From the NCBI GenBank assembly GCA_963794685.1, contig CAWCFK010000012.1, positions 62,001 to 126,000 of the forward strand: DNA of 64,000 nt, given 5' to 3'. Within the stretch, counting starts at the first letter, position 1. Each line of letters starts with the position of its first letter. Positions 1 to 8,531 of this stretch are shown here, piece by piece. This DNA comes from CAVTWH01 sp963794685 (lineage in GTDB: Bacteria; Actinomycetota; Actinomycetes; Mycobacteriales; Micromonosporaceae). The notes under the pieces are model-generated. The model saw only the letters and a program-made list of their open reading frames with translations. It was not told the origin of the DNA and made no database searches. The translations under genes and the position numbers were made by a program.

Positions 1-1
1 C

Positions 2-265
2 TACAAGGCCGCCACCCTCTACGACGCCGGCCGGGATCTGGAGGCCGGCGTCGCCGGGAACCTGGCCAAGTACGCCTGCGCGGAGGCCGCGAACCTGGCC
101 GTGGACACCGCCATCCAGACCCACGGCGGCAACGGCATGACCACCGAGTACGGCGTCGCCACCCTGCTGGGTGCGGTCCGTGCCGGCCGGATCGCCCCGG
201 TCTCCCGCGAGATGATCCTCAACTTCGTCAGCCAACACCTACTCGGCCAGGAAAAGTCCTACTGA
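2..265 (+). CDS. Acyl-CoA dehydrogenase, C-terminal fragment (5' end outside window)
   Basis: Only the last 87 codons are present, running in from the left edge to a TGA stop. The peptide contains QTHGGNGMTTEYG, which matches the conserved C-terminal helical-domain motif of acyl-CoA dehydrogenases, where Gln and the Gly-Gly pair contact FAD across the dimer. The family oxidises acyl-CoA to enoyl-CoA and passes electrons to ETF. Substrate preference cannot be judged from this piece. The next gene is convergent, with its stop 16 bases away. Confidence 0.85.
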   Translation, partial: YKAATLYDAGRDLEAGVAGNLAKYACAEAANLAVDTAIQTHGGNGMTTEYGVATLLGAVRAGRIAPVSREMILNFVSQHLLGQEKSY

Positions 266-281
266 CCCGACTGCTGGCTCC

Positions 282-1389
282 TCACCGCCGCCGGATCAGA
301 CCGACGGTGATACCGGCGGCCGCGAGCAGCACCACCGCCACCAGCCCACCGGCGATCAACACAGTCGTACGCTGCGACCCGCCCCCGGATCCACCCGCCG
401 AGGAACCACCCGAACCCGACGCGGACGCGCTCTCCGACAACAGCGGCACATCAGCCGTCAACGCCGCCACCGGATCCACAATCCCGTACCCGTACTCGTC
501 GTCCCGCCCCGGCGCACCCCGATCCCGAGCAGTCGCCTCCAACCGGTGAATCACGTCCCGAGCCGACAACTGCGGAAACTTCGCCCGCACCAACGCCACC
601 ACCCCCGCCACCAGCGCAGTACTCGCACTGGTCCCATCTCCAGTCCCATACACGCCGTTCAGTCCCGGCGCCGGAATCTGCACCCCCGGAGCGGACAACA
701 CCATCTGCGGACCAGTCACCGAAATGCCGGCCACGTTCCCCTGTTGGTCCACCGCACCCACCGCCACCACCCCCGGGTACCGGCCCGGGATGGGCACCTC
801 GCTGTCCTCCGGCTTGTTCCCCATGGCTGCCACGACCACCACGTCATTGCGCGAAAGCCTTCTCCAATGCTGCATCCCACTCCGGCAACGGCGTGCTTCC
901 GATCGACAGCGAGATGACCTTCGCGCCATGATCCACAGCCCAATCTACACCGGCTGCGGCTGCGTGGTGCCGGCCGCTGATGGACCGATCTCCGTGTTCA
1001 CCGGCAAGATGCTGGAGCCGGGCGCTACGCCCAAGACCCCATCTCGACCATTGCTGCCCCTGCCATGCCCGGCAATCAAGGTGGCCATCCCTGTGCCATG
1101 TCCGTCGTGGTCTCGCTGGCCGTTCCCGGTGAATCCCGTGCCAGCGTCAGTGCCGTGCAGCACCGAACCTGCCAACTCCGGTTGTGAACCGTCACCCCAC
1201 TGTCGACCATCGCCACCACTACATCGACACCAGTACTGATCTTCTGTGCGTCCGCAATCCGCAGAAAGCCCAACTGCCATGACTCATCCCGCAACGATCC
1301 GCATAAGCCGGCAACGGCGAGCAAGCCGCCCCGACCAGCATCGCGAGCAGCACCGCAACGCCGGCCCTCGTCCGCCGTCGAACAGCCAT
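282..1389 (-). pseudogene. mycP: Mycosin-type subtilisin protease of type VII secretion, broken by several frameshifts
   Basis: Joining the reading frames gives a full mycosin: a start ATG at 1389 behind AGAGGA, an N-terminal hydrophobic segment, the Asp motif VDSGVTV near 1205, the His motif DGHGTGMA near 1100, the oxyanion Asn in AAMGNKPED near 820, the Ser motif GTSASTALVAG near 630, then a Gly/Ser linker and a C-terminal membrane helix ending IRRR. Mycosins are membrane-anchored serine proteases needed for ESX secretion. The frame changes near 1300, 1203, 945-950 and 862, so no intact product is possible as written. All catalytic residues survive, so sequence errors are as likely as real decay. 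The start overlaps the upstream stop as TGATG. Confidence 0.8.
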
Positions 1390-2522
1390 CAATTCCTCTT
1401 CCCGAACAGCACCGGACCTGGATCATGCTCAGTCCGGCTCGGGCTCTGGCTCCAGCACTCCCGGCACCCCCTCGGCACCGCCCACTCGGTATACGGCTCG
1501 CCGGATCGACGGCGTCGACGCGCCGGCCCGGCCCTCCGCCACTGCCCAGCCACCAGGGCCGAGCACCCCGTGCCCGGCGCCGCGTGCGTCCTCCGTTGCA
1601 CTGGACCCTCCGCCTGACCTTGAACGCTCCGCGCGCAGACCACTCGATCCGCCGTGCCCCGCCCATCCGGGCCGCGCGTGCTGCGAGCACTGGCCGGCGA
1701 ACCGTCCCGCCCGATACGCTCCCCGGCAGCACAGCACGGGCCGAAATTCCCACCAACGCGGCGCGTGTGAGCTGCTACTGGGAACGCCCGGCGGAGCGGC
1801 CGCAGCCCGGCACTCCAGCCAGGTTGCTTGGTGACTGCTGCACCGAGATCCACCGGACAGACACCGGCGCCGCCGGCAGGTCGGACGGCTCCGCGCCGGG
1901 CCAGCGAAACCGAGTTCGACGACGAGCCGCACCGCGCCGAGCCGCCCGTCCTGCCATCCGTCTCCAGCACGGGTCCTGCCATCTCCCGACTGCGCCCGGA
2001 TCATCGGCTGGAAGTCCCAGTATTTCTTGTCATCCGGCAGCGGCTGAGGTACCCGGAGATTCGTTGCGTAGTCGTAGGCCGCACGGTCCATGACGGCCAT
2101 CGCCCGGACGGCTTCGGCTGAATCAGCCCAGCCGAGCCGCGCGGCGCCCCCGGGACTGCTGTCGCAGCGCCTGCACCCGCCGTCGGGCATCCATCAGCAC
2201 ATCGGCGACTCGACCCACTGCCAACGCGTTGCCGGAGGCGTCATGGCTGGTGTCGGCTGACAACACCGATGAGGGTGCGAAATCGGTCATGGAAGCGTTC
2301 CGACGGAGAGTGCGGGGTGTTCGGCCAGACTTCGACGGTGGCCTCGAAAGACGCTTCGAGGCGGGCGCGGAATCCGTCGAGCAGGTCGTAGGTGCGGTTC
2401 CAGGCCCGTTCCTGCATGCGGGTGAAAGTGTCACTCTCGTCCTGGATCTGGTTCCACAACGTCGGCAGGTCGTACTTGTGCCAGTCGACCGGATGGAAGG
2501 GAGGCAGTGGATTCTCCGCCAT
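1389..2522 (-). pseudogene. Uncharacterised type VII secretion operon protein, frameshifted
   Basis: The first 90 residues (starting MAENPLPPFHPVDWHKYD) are a clean helical-looking protein with several Trp. The frame then shifts near 2265 to give ADTSHDASGNALAVGRVADV, and again near 2130 to give SAEAVRAMAVMDRAAYDYA. Beyond about 1990 I cannot follow a single frame with confidence. One frame ends with a TGA at 1391-1389 that overlaps the mycosin start as TGATG, which is why I place the end there. The start ATG likewise overlaps the upstream stop as TGATG. The family is not recognised. Its place between a small helical protein and mycosin suggests a secretion substrate or partner. Confidence 0.45.
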
Positions 2523-2962
2523 CACGAAGCCTCCTGGCCGTTGATGGTGACCGGACTGGGATCTCCGACCAATGACGTGCCCTGCGGAATGCTGCCGGTC
2601 GCGGCGGTGATCGCGGTGTTCACGGCGGCCAGTGACACCCCGGACAGCGCGTCGGCGTCGCCGTAGCGCTTCGCGATCAGCGCGGCGGCGTCCGCGAGGA
2701 CGAGGCCTGCCCGAGCGAACCTGTCGAGCTGGTCGACAATCTGCGCCAGGCACCGGTTGTAGTGGGCCGCGACGGCGGACAGATTGCCGCTGGGCAGGTG
2801 GCGACCGAACTGGACACCAGTCCGGTACGCGTATACCAACTCCGGCAGGTACGGCCGCAGGTGCGCGTTCACCTCGACGCGCAACTGCTCAGCCAGATCA
2901 GCCAAACCCGATACATCGACAGTTATCGTTGTCGTGGCATCTTCGGTTGGTAACTCCGCCAT
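2522..2962 (-). CDS. Small alpha-helical protein of the type VII secretion operon
   Basis: This 146-residue intact protein has an acidic Thr-rich N-terminus followed by predicted helices rich in Ala and Leu (EQLRVEVNAHLRPYLPELVYAY, then AAHYNRCLAQIVDQLDRFARAG). There is no signal peptide or membrane segment and no obvious WXG motif. Its length and helical make-up would suit an ESX-associated substrate or chaperone, but that rests mainly on position: it is the first gene of a three-gene minus-strand operon ending in mycosin. Its TGA overlaps the next ATG by one base (TGATG), indicating translational coupling. Confidence 0.6.
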   Translation of the reverse strand: MAELPTEDATTTITVDVSGLADLAEQLRVEVNAHLRPYLPELVYAYRTGVQFGRHLPSGNLSAVAAHYNRCLAQIVDQLDRFARAGLVLADAAALIAKRYGDADALSGVSLAAVNTAITAATGSIPQGTSLVGDPSPVTINGQEAS

Positions 2963-3026
2963 GTCCCCCGCCTCCCCGAACCGCAGCGCATCCGAGCGTA
3001 GCGAAGGCGTCGACGCAGCGACAGCA

Positions 3027-3575
3027 TCAATCGTCGCCTGTGGATAACTCCGTAAGGGTCATCCGGCGCAAGTTTCGAAGTTCGCCGATTTCGGCGGCGT
3101 TCTTCATCAGCTCGGCGTTCACCCAGGCGAGCAGGTGGGCATTGGTCCGGTCGACACGGCCGCCCCAGGGGAAGCCGGCCGGCGCAGCCCACCGCACGGC
3201 AGCACCGTCCAGAATGGACAGCCAGGCCTCCCGGAGCTCGCGGAGCTGGGCTGTCGAGGCCGCCGCACTGCCCGGCCACGGGACGTCAGTCGCCGGCTGC
3301 GGCGCGATACCAGCCAGGCCATCCAGGGCGGAGCGCCACCACCAGCCGATGTGCCACAGCAACCAGCCGATGCTGGTGGCCGGCACCGGGTCCGGCTCCG
3401 GGTCGGCGAAGTCAGCGCGCCACACCCCGGCCGGGTCCGGACGAACGGTCCAGCATGGTTGGGCCGGCTGCCACCGGCAGTCCTCGTCGGTCAGGCCGGC
3501 CAGGTGGTACTCCAACAGCGACCACACCAGGTCGAACTGCCAGCGCAGCACATCATCTGGACTCCGGTCAGGCAC
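3027..3575 (-). CDS. DinB-like (DinB_2/DUF664) protein
   Basis: The 182-residue protein starts at GTG 3575 and shows the DinB four-helix layout: an N-terminal helix (RWQFDLVWSLLEYHL), a first metal-ligand motif in SIGWLLWHIGWWW, and a C-terminal helix AWVNAELMKNAAEIGELRNL. In canonical DinB proteins the last helix carries two His ligands; here Asn residues occupy these places (WVNAELMKN), so the metal site may be altered or lost. Family members include thiol-dependent S-transferases and many uncharacterised proteins. The start overlaps the end of the TenA-like gene by 8 bases, so the genes are probably co-transcribed. Confidence 0.8.
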   Translation of the reverse strand: MPDRSPDDVLRWQFDLVWSLLEYHLAGLTDEDCRWQPAQPCWTVRPDPAGVWRADFADPEPDPVPATSIGWLLWHIGWWWRSALDGLAGIAPQPATDVPWPGSAAASTAQLRELREAWLSILDGAAVRWAAPAGFPWGGRVDRTNAHLLAWVNAELMKNAAEIGELRNLRRMTLTELSTGDD

Positions 3576-4224
3576 CGGCCGATTCTGCCGGCCGGCTGCT
3601 CACCGCGCCACCGCAATAGGCAGCGTCGAAGAATGCGATCTCCAGGTGCATGGCGCGCCGGTACGCCGCCCTGACCTGCGCGGCGTCGGTCGCATAGCGG
3701 TCCAGCAGACCTTCGAGGGTGGCGGCGAGCGCGGCGAACCCCGGGTCGGCGTAGGCCGCCACCCACTCGGCGTACGGCGGGGCGACCGGGCCGGCCGCCA
3801 GCTCGGTACCCAGGTGGGAGTAGAGCCGCATGCACGGGACCATCGCCGCGCAGGTCGCCGCCGGTCCGCCGGTCGCAGCCGTGGCCAGCAGAAATTCGGT
3901 GTACGCCAGGGTCGCCGGCCCCGGCGTCACGGCAGTCATGTCGATGCCCCAGCGCCGGGCGACACTGTCGTGTAGGCGTAGCTCCTCGCGTACTCCGGTG
4001 ATCAGGTCGGCGAAGGCGGCCACCCCGGTCCGGTCCGGCGCCTGGGCCAGTGCCAGCGCATACGCCCGCGCGAACGACTCCAGGAACGCCGCGTCTTGCG
4101 CGATGTACCCGGTGAAGTCGGCCCGGTCCAGGCTGCCGTCCGCGATCCCACGGACGAACGGGTGCGCCAACGCCACCGCCGCCAGCTCGGCGTTCTCGCG
4201 CCACAACTGCCCGGCGACGCTCAT
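3568..4224 (-). CDS. TenA family protein (thiaminase II-like), copy 1
   Basis: TenA proteins hydrolyse degraded thiamin pyrimidines (aminopyrimidine aminohydrolase) in thiamin salvage. The all-helical pattern is visible: LAHPFVRGIADGSLDRADFTGYIAQDAAFLESFARAYALAL near the N-terminus and MVPCMRLYSHLGTEL in the middle, then EIAFFDAAY at the C-terminus. I chose ATG 4224 because GGAGG lies 10 bases upstream. An ATG at 4251 overlaps the upstream stop as ATGA and would add nine residues. Length (218 aa) is normal. It sits directly after a second, divergent TenA-like gene, an unusual pairing. Confidence 0.85.
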   Translation of the reverse strand: MSVAGQLWRENAELAAVALAHPFVRGIADGSLDRADFTGYIAQDAAFLESFARAYALALAQAPDRTGVAAFADLITGVREELRLHDSVARRWGIDMTAVTPGPATLAYTEFLLATAATGGPAATCAAMVPCMRLYSHLGTELAAGPVAPPYAEWVAAYADPGFAALAATLEGLLDRYATDAAQVRAAYRRAMHLEIAFFDAAYCGGAVSSRPAESAGA

Positions 4225-4247
4225 CCCGCCCTGTCCTCCCGCGACAC

Positions 4248-4856
4248 TCATACCGCGCCCTGTTCCAGTGCCGTGTCCCAGAACCGGCACTCTGCCCGCA
4301 GCACATCCCGCACTGTCGATTCAGCCTGCCCGGGCGCGGCCGGATGCGCGTCGGCCGCCCCGGCCAGCGCTGCCACGTAGTCGGCGAACTCCGGCACCGT
4401 CCAGTGCGCCACGAACGGCTCGAACTGGGGCGCTCCGGGCGATGCGTAGGTCCACGCGTCCAGGTACACCCGCTCGACCGCCCACAACGCGGTCAGCGCG
4501 ACCGGCGCCGGCTCGCCGTCCAACCGCTCCAGCAGCTGCCGGTACCCGGCGGTGCCCGGCAGCGCCTCCCCGGTCAGGTCGACGCCGCGCTGCCGCGCCA
4601 TCTCCTCGAACCAGCCCAGCTCGGCCACCAGTGCCGCACATCCGTCCACCAGTACCTGCCGGGCGTCGCGCGGGGCGCGGGCGAGCAGTCGCGCCTGGAA
4701 CCACAGCAGGTCCCCGACGAACAGCCGGTCCTGCCCCAGCCACGTGTCGAACGCCGCCCCGCTGATCGTCCCGTCCCGTACGCCCGCCAGAAACGGGTGC
4801 CGCGTCGCCGCCAGCCACTCAGGATCGTTCGCTACCAACAACTGCGCCACAGCCAC
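4248..4856 (-). CDS. TenA-like protein, copy 2
   Basis: This 202-residue protein also has the TenA/THI-4 fold signature: TRHPFLAGVRDGTISGAAFDTWLGQDRLFVGDLLWFQ, then TALWAVERVYLDAWTYA, and a C-terminal REC-FWDTAL helix with an acidic/aromatic pattern. It shares only short family motifs with the neighbouring copy, so this is an old divergence rather than a recent duplication. The residues around the central helix differ (ERVYLDAW versus PCMRLYSH), which suggests different substrates. Its stop overlaps the next gene's possible ATG as ATGA. The exact reaction is unknown. Confidence 0.8.
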   Translation of the reverse strand: MAVAQLLVANDPEWLAATRHPFLAGVRDGTISGAAFDTWLGQDRLFVGDLLWFQARLLARAPRDARQVLVDGCAALVAELGWFEEMARQRGVDLTGEALPGTAGYRQLLERLDGEPAPVALTALWAVERVYLDAWTYASPGAPQFEPFVAHWTVPEFADYVAALAGAADAHPAAPGQAESTVRDVLRAECRFWDTALEQGAV

Positions 4857-4902
4857 CCGCCCACCCTAGCCCGAGCGCCGGGAATGGTCCGGTCGGACAG
4901 AG

Positions 4903-5202
4903 TCAGGCCGGCCGGCTCAGCGTCGCGATGCTGTTGCACCGAACGGTGCCGGTCGATTCGAAGATCAGGAGGGAGCAGTAGACAGCAAAGCTACGATGCC
5001 GAGTCCCAGGAACCATCCCGAACCAGAGATTGGGGTGGCCGTCGGGCTCACGCCGCATACCCAGATACGGATCATCGAACCTGGATAGTAGCCACGCCGC
5101 CACGACAATGCGCAGGTCATCATCGGGCGATTCAGTTCGCACCCAGATGTCGAAATGATCATCGAAGTCGGTGAGGTTCCATCCGCCCGGACGGCTAACC
5201 AC
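4903..5202 (-). CDS. Small protein coupled to a Panacea-domain gene; candidate toxin
   Basis: The 99-residue protein starts at GTG 5202, overlapping the end of the Panacea-domain gene by 8 bases. It is rich in Trp, Phe and Asp at the N-terminus (NLTDFDDHFDIWVRTE) and ends with a beta-like run (HRSFAVYCSLLIFESTGTVRCNSIATL). I see no signal peptide, membrane helix or motif of a named toxin. Its size, overlap and genetic partner match Panacea toxin-antitoxin pairs, in which the partner gene is the toxin. In described systems toxin order varies. Family is not recognised; the toxin role is inference from context. Confidence 0.5.
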   Translation of the reverse strand: MVSRPGGWNLTDFDDHFDIWVRTESPDDDLRIVVAAWLLSRFDDPYLGMRREPDGHPNLWFGMVPGTRHRSFAVYCSLLIFESTGTVRCNSIATLSRPA

Positions 5203-5749
5203 GCATCCACCGAGACAGCAGCGCTTCCCGGCTGTCCGGCCGCGCTGGCGGCAACTGCTCCGGCGGTGCGGTCGCGGTAAGCCAACGCCGAACTACCTCA
5301 CCGTCGGCACGGCCCTCACCTTCGGCCCAGTCATCGTCGGAGGCTCTGACGAAGAAGGCCCGAATCCAGCTCAGCTCGATCAGGTCGGAGTCGCCCATCA
5401 GCCGACGCTCGTTCCCGGCGCGCCATGGATGTTCAGAGTGGGTGAGCCGCTCCAGTTGGTTGCCCGTAAGTGCGCCGTACTGACTGACGACGTAGCCGAC
5501 GGTGTTGAGTGCACCCTCGTCAAGTACGGACGGCTCGGCTGGCGGCTCGTGGTGGTACTCGTCCCGCCACAGTTCGACCACCACCGGCCCTATGTCCCAA
5601 GCGCAGATCTGCTCGACAAACAATGGGCGGTTGAAGGTGGCCAGGTGATGTCCCTGGCAGTAGTAGAGCAGCTTGTGAAGCCGCTTGCGACCGAGCCCAG
5701 GTGCCCGCTCATGGAGCGCGGCGGCAACGTCGTATGCGGACGCGGTCAT
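5195..5749 (-). CDS. Panacea (DUF4065/SocA-like) domain protein, probable antitoxin
   Basis: The 184-residue protein matches the Panacea domain: GLGRKRLHKLLYYCQGHHLATF near the N-terminus, then LFVEQICAWDIGPVVVELWRDEYHH and a later LERLTHSEHPWRAG motif. These are hallmarks of phage GepA, SocA and the PanA antitoxins, which neutralise many unrelated toxins. I prefer ATG 5749 (MTASAYDVAAAL) because the domain begins there; an ATG at 5773 would add eight residues. A C-terminal proline-rich extension (TATAPPEQLPPARP) follows the domain. The downstream 99-residue gene overlaps it, giving a compact two-gene module. Confidence 0.85.
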   Translation of the reverse strand: MTASAYDVAAALHERAPGLGRKRLHKLLYYCQGHHLATFNRPLFVEQICAWDIGPVVVELWRDEYHHEPPAEPSVLDEGALNTVGYVVSQYGALTGNQLERLTHSEHPWRAGNERRLMGDSDLIELSWIRAFFVRASDDDWAEGEGRADGEVVRRWLTATAPPEQLPPARPDSREALLSRWMRG

Positions 5750-6029
5750 GATGTGGACGCTACCCCCAATCATCGATGGCCCCCGACACCCGGCACCTTC
5801 AACGACAATCCCGCCCGACGTCCAACACCTCGAATCCTACCGGAACACTTGTACGAATTCCGCCTGCCCTGCCACGTCATCCCCCGCGTCATGGCTATCG
5901 ACCGTAGTGACCGCGTCGTCATGGCGGCAAGGACAGATCATGGCCTGTGGATAACTTTCACGGAGGGTCGCTCGCACGGCTTGTGGGTCGGCCCAAAGTG
6001 GGGAGCGGACGAGCGGCGACAGCTAGCCT

Positions 6030-7001
6030 GTGCCGGTGCAACGGATCTTGGGTGAACTTCTCTCGCACCGCACCGACCTGGATCTGGGCGACCTCCGGCC
6101 GCTCCAGCACGGGACGGGTCCGCGGTACCGGTCGGTGGACGGCCGGGTCGAGGCACTGGACAGCCGGCTCGAACCGACGACGGCGACGGCGGCCCCGGGC
6201 AAGGTACTCACCGCCTCACCCGATCTGGAAACCTTGGTCCTGCTGGACGGCACCGAGCTGGTCATCCGGCGCGGCGGAACCGAGGTGCGGGCAACTGTGC
6301 CGGGCGCCGGCTCGGCCACCCTGCTGTCAGACGGTCGGGTACTGGTGACGGGGCCGGTGGTCGACACCGAACCGGGTCCGGATGACGAAGAGTACGACGG
6401 CGACCACCGGGTACTCCTGATCGACACGGCTGGTGCGGTGATCAGCGAGGTGGAGCTGGACGTGTGGGAGGCGGGCGTGCTCGCGTTCGCGCACCCGCAC
6501 GACGGCTCGGTCATCCTCGAGGCCGCCCAGGGTCAGGATGGCGGCGTCACCTACCTGGTCCGGGTGGTCGGCGACGTATTGCAGGTCGAGCGGATCCTGG
6601 AAGACGTGACGGCCGCCGACTTCAGCCCCTCGGGCGACCGGCTCCTGGTGATGCCCTACTCGGGCATGGGCCATGAGGCACAGATGCTGTCCTGGCCGGG
6701 CCTGACCCTCCTCGCGGAACTGTCCGGCGACGACGTGCTGGACGGGGACGAGCACTTCGACAGTTTCGGCAGCTTCCTGTCCGAGTCCCGGGTCGTCATG
6801 TCGGTGGCAGGAGGCATGCCGCTGGTCTGCTCGGCGGACCTTGCTCCGGAGGGCCGCGTGGCTCTACCGCCCGAGTACGCCGGAGCGGAGGCCGTAATGA
6901 TGGTCGGACTGGCTGAGAACACCATCGGGCTACGTCTCTACCTCGAGGACGCCCAGCTCGCGGCGACCGTCTGGCAGGTCGGCACGGCGACGTCCAGCTG
7001 A
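6030..7001 (+). CDS. Uncharacterised beta-propeller-like protein
   Basis: The 323-residue soluble protein begins at GTG 6030 (a second in-frame GTG lies at 6036). Successive short beta-strand units of the kind seen in WD40/YVTN-like propellers recur, for example KVLTASPDLETLVLLDG, LLIDTAGAVISEVELD, FSPSGDRLLVMPYSG and FLSESRVVMSVAGG. No signal peptide or catalytic motif is visible. It is a single-gene unit between the divergent Panacea module and a convergent GNAT gene. I do not recognise a named family and propose only the fold, on repeat pattern alone. Confidence 0.55.
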   Translation: MPVQRILGELLSHRTDLDLGDLRPLQHGTGPRYRSVDGRVEALDSRLEPTTATAAPGKVLTASPDLETLVLLDGTELVIRRGGTEVRATVPGAGSATLLSDGRVLVTGPVVDTEPGPDDEEYDGDHRVLLIDTAGAVISEVELDVWEAGVLAFAHPHDGSVILEAAQGQDGGVTYLVRVVGDVLQVERILEDVTAADFSPSGDRLLVMPYSGMGHEAQMLSWPGLTLLAELSGDDVLDGDEHFDSFGSFLSESRVVMSVAGGMPLVCSADLAPEGRVALPPEYAGAEAVMMVGLAENTIGLRLYLEDAQLAATVWQVGTATSS

Positions 7002-7030
7002 GCGCCTGATGTGGCCACGGCGAAACCCGG

Positions 7031-7516
7031 TCAGAGGTCGGTTTCCAGGGTGAGTTCGTCGCGCAGGGGGATGCCGTAGGCGCCCAGCGTCGGGATGGTG
7101 GGCTTGAGGCTGCGGGCCACGTCGACCGCGCCCGGCGAGACCCGGCTGAGGCGCAGGCCCCGGCGCTGGTAGAAGCGCAGCGCGTCGAGGTTGTCGTTGG
7201 TGGTGATCAGCCAGAGGCGGCGCGCTCCGGCGCGTACCCCCAGCTTCTTGGCGGCGGTGAGCAGCGCGCTGCCGGCGCCGAGGCGGGGTGGGTCGGCGTC
7301 GATCGTCACCACTTCCAGATCCTGCTCGCAGAGCTGGTAGGTGAGCAGGCCGACGATCCGGCCGGCGTGTTCGGCGACCAGGCCGGGCAGGGTGGCGGCG
7401 TCGTAGACGGTGCCGTGGGCGACCACGGTGCTGCCGCCCCAGGAGCGTTTGAGCAGCGCGACAGCGGCGAGCCGGTCGGCCGGCTGGAGGGTACGGACGG
7501 TGGGCGGCAGGCTCAC
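7031..7516 (-). CDS. GNAT family N-acetyltransferase
   Basis: The 161-residue protein has the GNAT core: a strand for the acceptor (VEHAGRIVGLLTYQL region), strand beta-4 VVTIDADPP, the acetyl-CoA pyrophosphate loop (LGAGSALLTAAKKLG, a variant of R/Q-x-x-G-x-G/A), and the C-terminal NDNLDALRFYQRRGLRL motif typical of the family. GTG 7516 overlaps the stop of the upstream kinase gene as GTGA, so the two are translationally coupled. The acceptor substrate cannot be inferred. Confidence 0.85.
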   Translation of the reverse strand: MSLPPTVRTLQPADRLAAVALLKRSWGGSTVVAHGTVYDAATLPGLVAEHAGRIVGLLTYQLCEQDLEVVTIDADPPRLGAGSALLTAAKKLGVRAGARRLWLITTNDNLDALRFYQRRGLRLSRVSPGAVDVARSLKPTIPTLGAYGIPLRDELTLETDL

Positions 7517-8484
7517 CCGGGGTCGCCGAGGCGCATGATGGTGGTCGGCTCGTCGTAGCTGAAGGTTTCGGTGCGCTCGCGCATCGCCCAGGCGTCGGTG
7601 GTCTCGTCCTCCGAGCCGGGCGGTGGGCTGACCGGCACGGGGTCGGTGCCGTCGAGTCTCAGGTCGAGCAGCATGTCCCGCAGCCGGATGGCGCTGGGGC
7701 GCGAGTTCGGGTCGTTGCTCAGGCCCAGCCGCAGGGTGGCGACCAGCGCTTCCGGTACTCCGGGGAGGCTCGGGATCGGCTCGTCGAAGATCTCCAGGAG
7801 GGCGACCAGGCTGGGGTTGCGGTCGTTCTCCCAGCGCGGCGGCCGGCCGGCGAGCAGCGCGTAGAGCGTCGCGGACAGCGAGTAGATGTCGGCGGCCGAG
7901 GACGGCGGGGTACGCGGGCGGAACACCTCACGGGGCGCGTACGCGGGGGTGAGGGTTTCCAGGGTCATCGACTCGTCCCGGTTCTCCACCAGGACAGCCA
8001 GCCCGAAGTCGGCCAGCGCCGGCTCACCGAAGCTGGTGCACAGGATGTTGGCCGGCTTCACGTCGCGGTGCACGACGCCGAGGGCGTGCGCGTCGGCGAG
8101 CGCGTCGGCGATCTTCGCGCCGACGTCGCGGACCTCACGGGCGGGGAGCGTCTCCTTGCGCAGCTTCTCCGCGTAGGAGCAGTCGCACAGTTCCATGATG
8201 AGGAAGGGGTGGCCGTCGGCGGTCACCCCGGCGTCGAAGAGGTCGATGACGTGCGGGTGACCGGACATCCGGCCGGCGGCCCGCGCCTCGCGCATGAACC
8301 GCTTGCGGTCGTGGTCGGTCTCCAGCGTGCGGTTCTCCACCTTCACCGCGACGCCCCGGCCGACCGAGGTCTGCACGGCGCGGAACACCGTCGCGTAGCC
8401 ACCCCGGGCCATCACCTCAAGGCCGGTGAGTCCCGGCACCTTGGGTACGAACGCTGAGGGGCGGACATCCACGGCTAAGAACAT
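7513..8484 (-). CDS. Serine/threonine protein kinase, soluble
   Basis: All Hanks-kinase motifs are visible: a glycine loop MARGGYATVF, the ATP-anchoring Lys in GVAVKVEN, catalytic loop HRDVKPANIL, the Mg-binding DFGLAV and an APREVF motif in place of APE. After the kinase domain (about residues 20-270) comes a short Pro/Glu/Thr tail with no membrane helix or PASTA repeats, so the kinase is cytosolic. I start at ATG 8484 (MFLAVDV); an upstream extension to 8532 lacks a ribosome site. The gene is coupled to the GNAT gene and lies four bases or so after the large cyclase regulator, suggesting one signalling operon. Confidence 0.9.
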   Translation of the reverse strand: MFLAVDVRPSAFVPKVPGLTGLEVMARGGYATVFRAVQTSVGRGVAVKVENRTLETDHDRKRFMREARAAGRMSGHPHVIDLFDAGVTADGHPFLIMELCDCSYAEKLRKETLPAREVRDVGAKIADALADAHALGVVHRDVKPANILCTSFGEPALADFGLAVLVENRDESMTLETLTPAYAPREVFRPRTPPSSAADIYSLSATLYALLAGRPPRWENDRNPSLVALLEIFDEPIPSLPGVPEALVATLRLGLSNDPNSRPSAIRLRDMLLDLRLDGTDPVPVSPPPGSEDETTDAWAMRERTETFSYDEPTTIMRLGDPG

Positions 8485-8531
8485 ACGCCAGCACTGTGAC
8501 ACCACGGGAGGTCGTGGCGGTGTGCCCGGCA

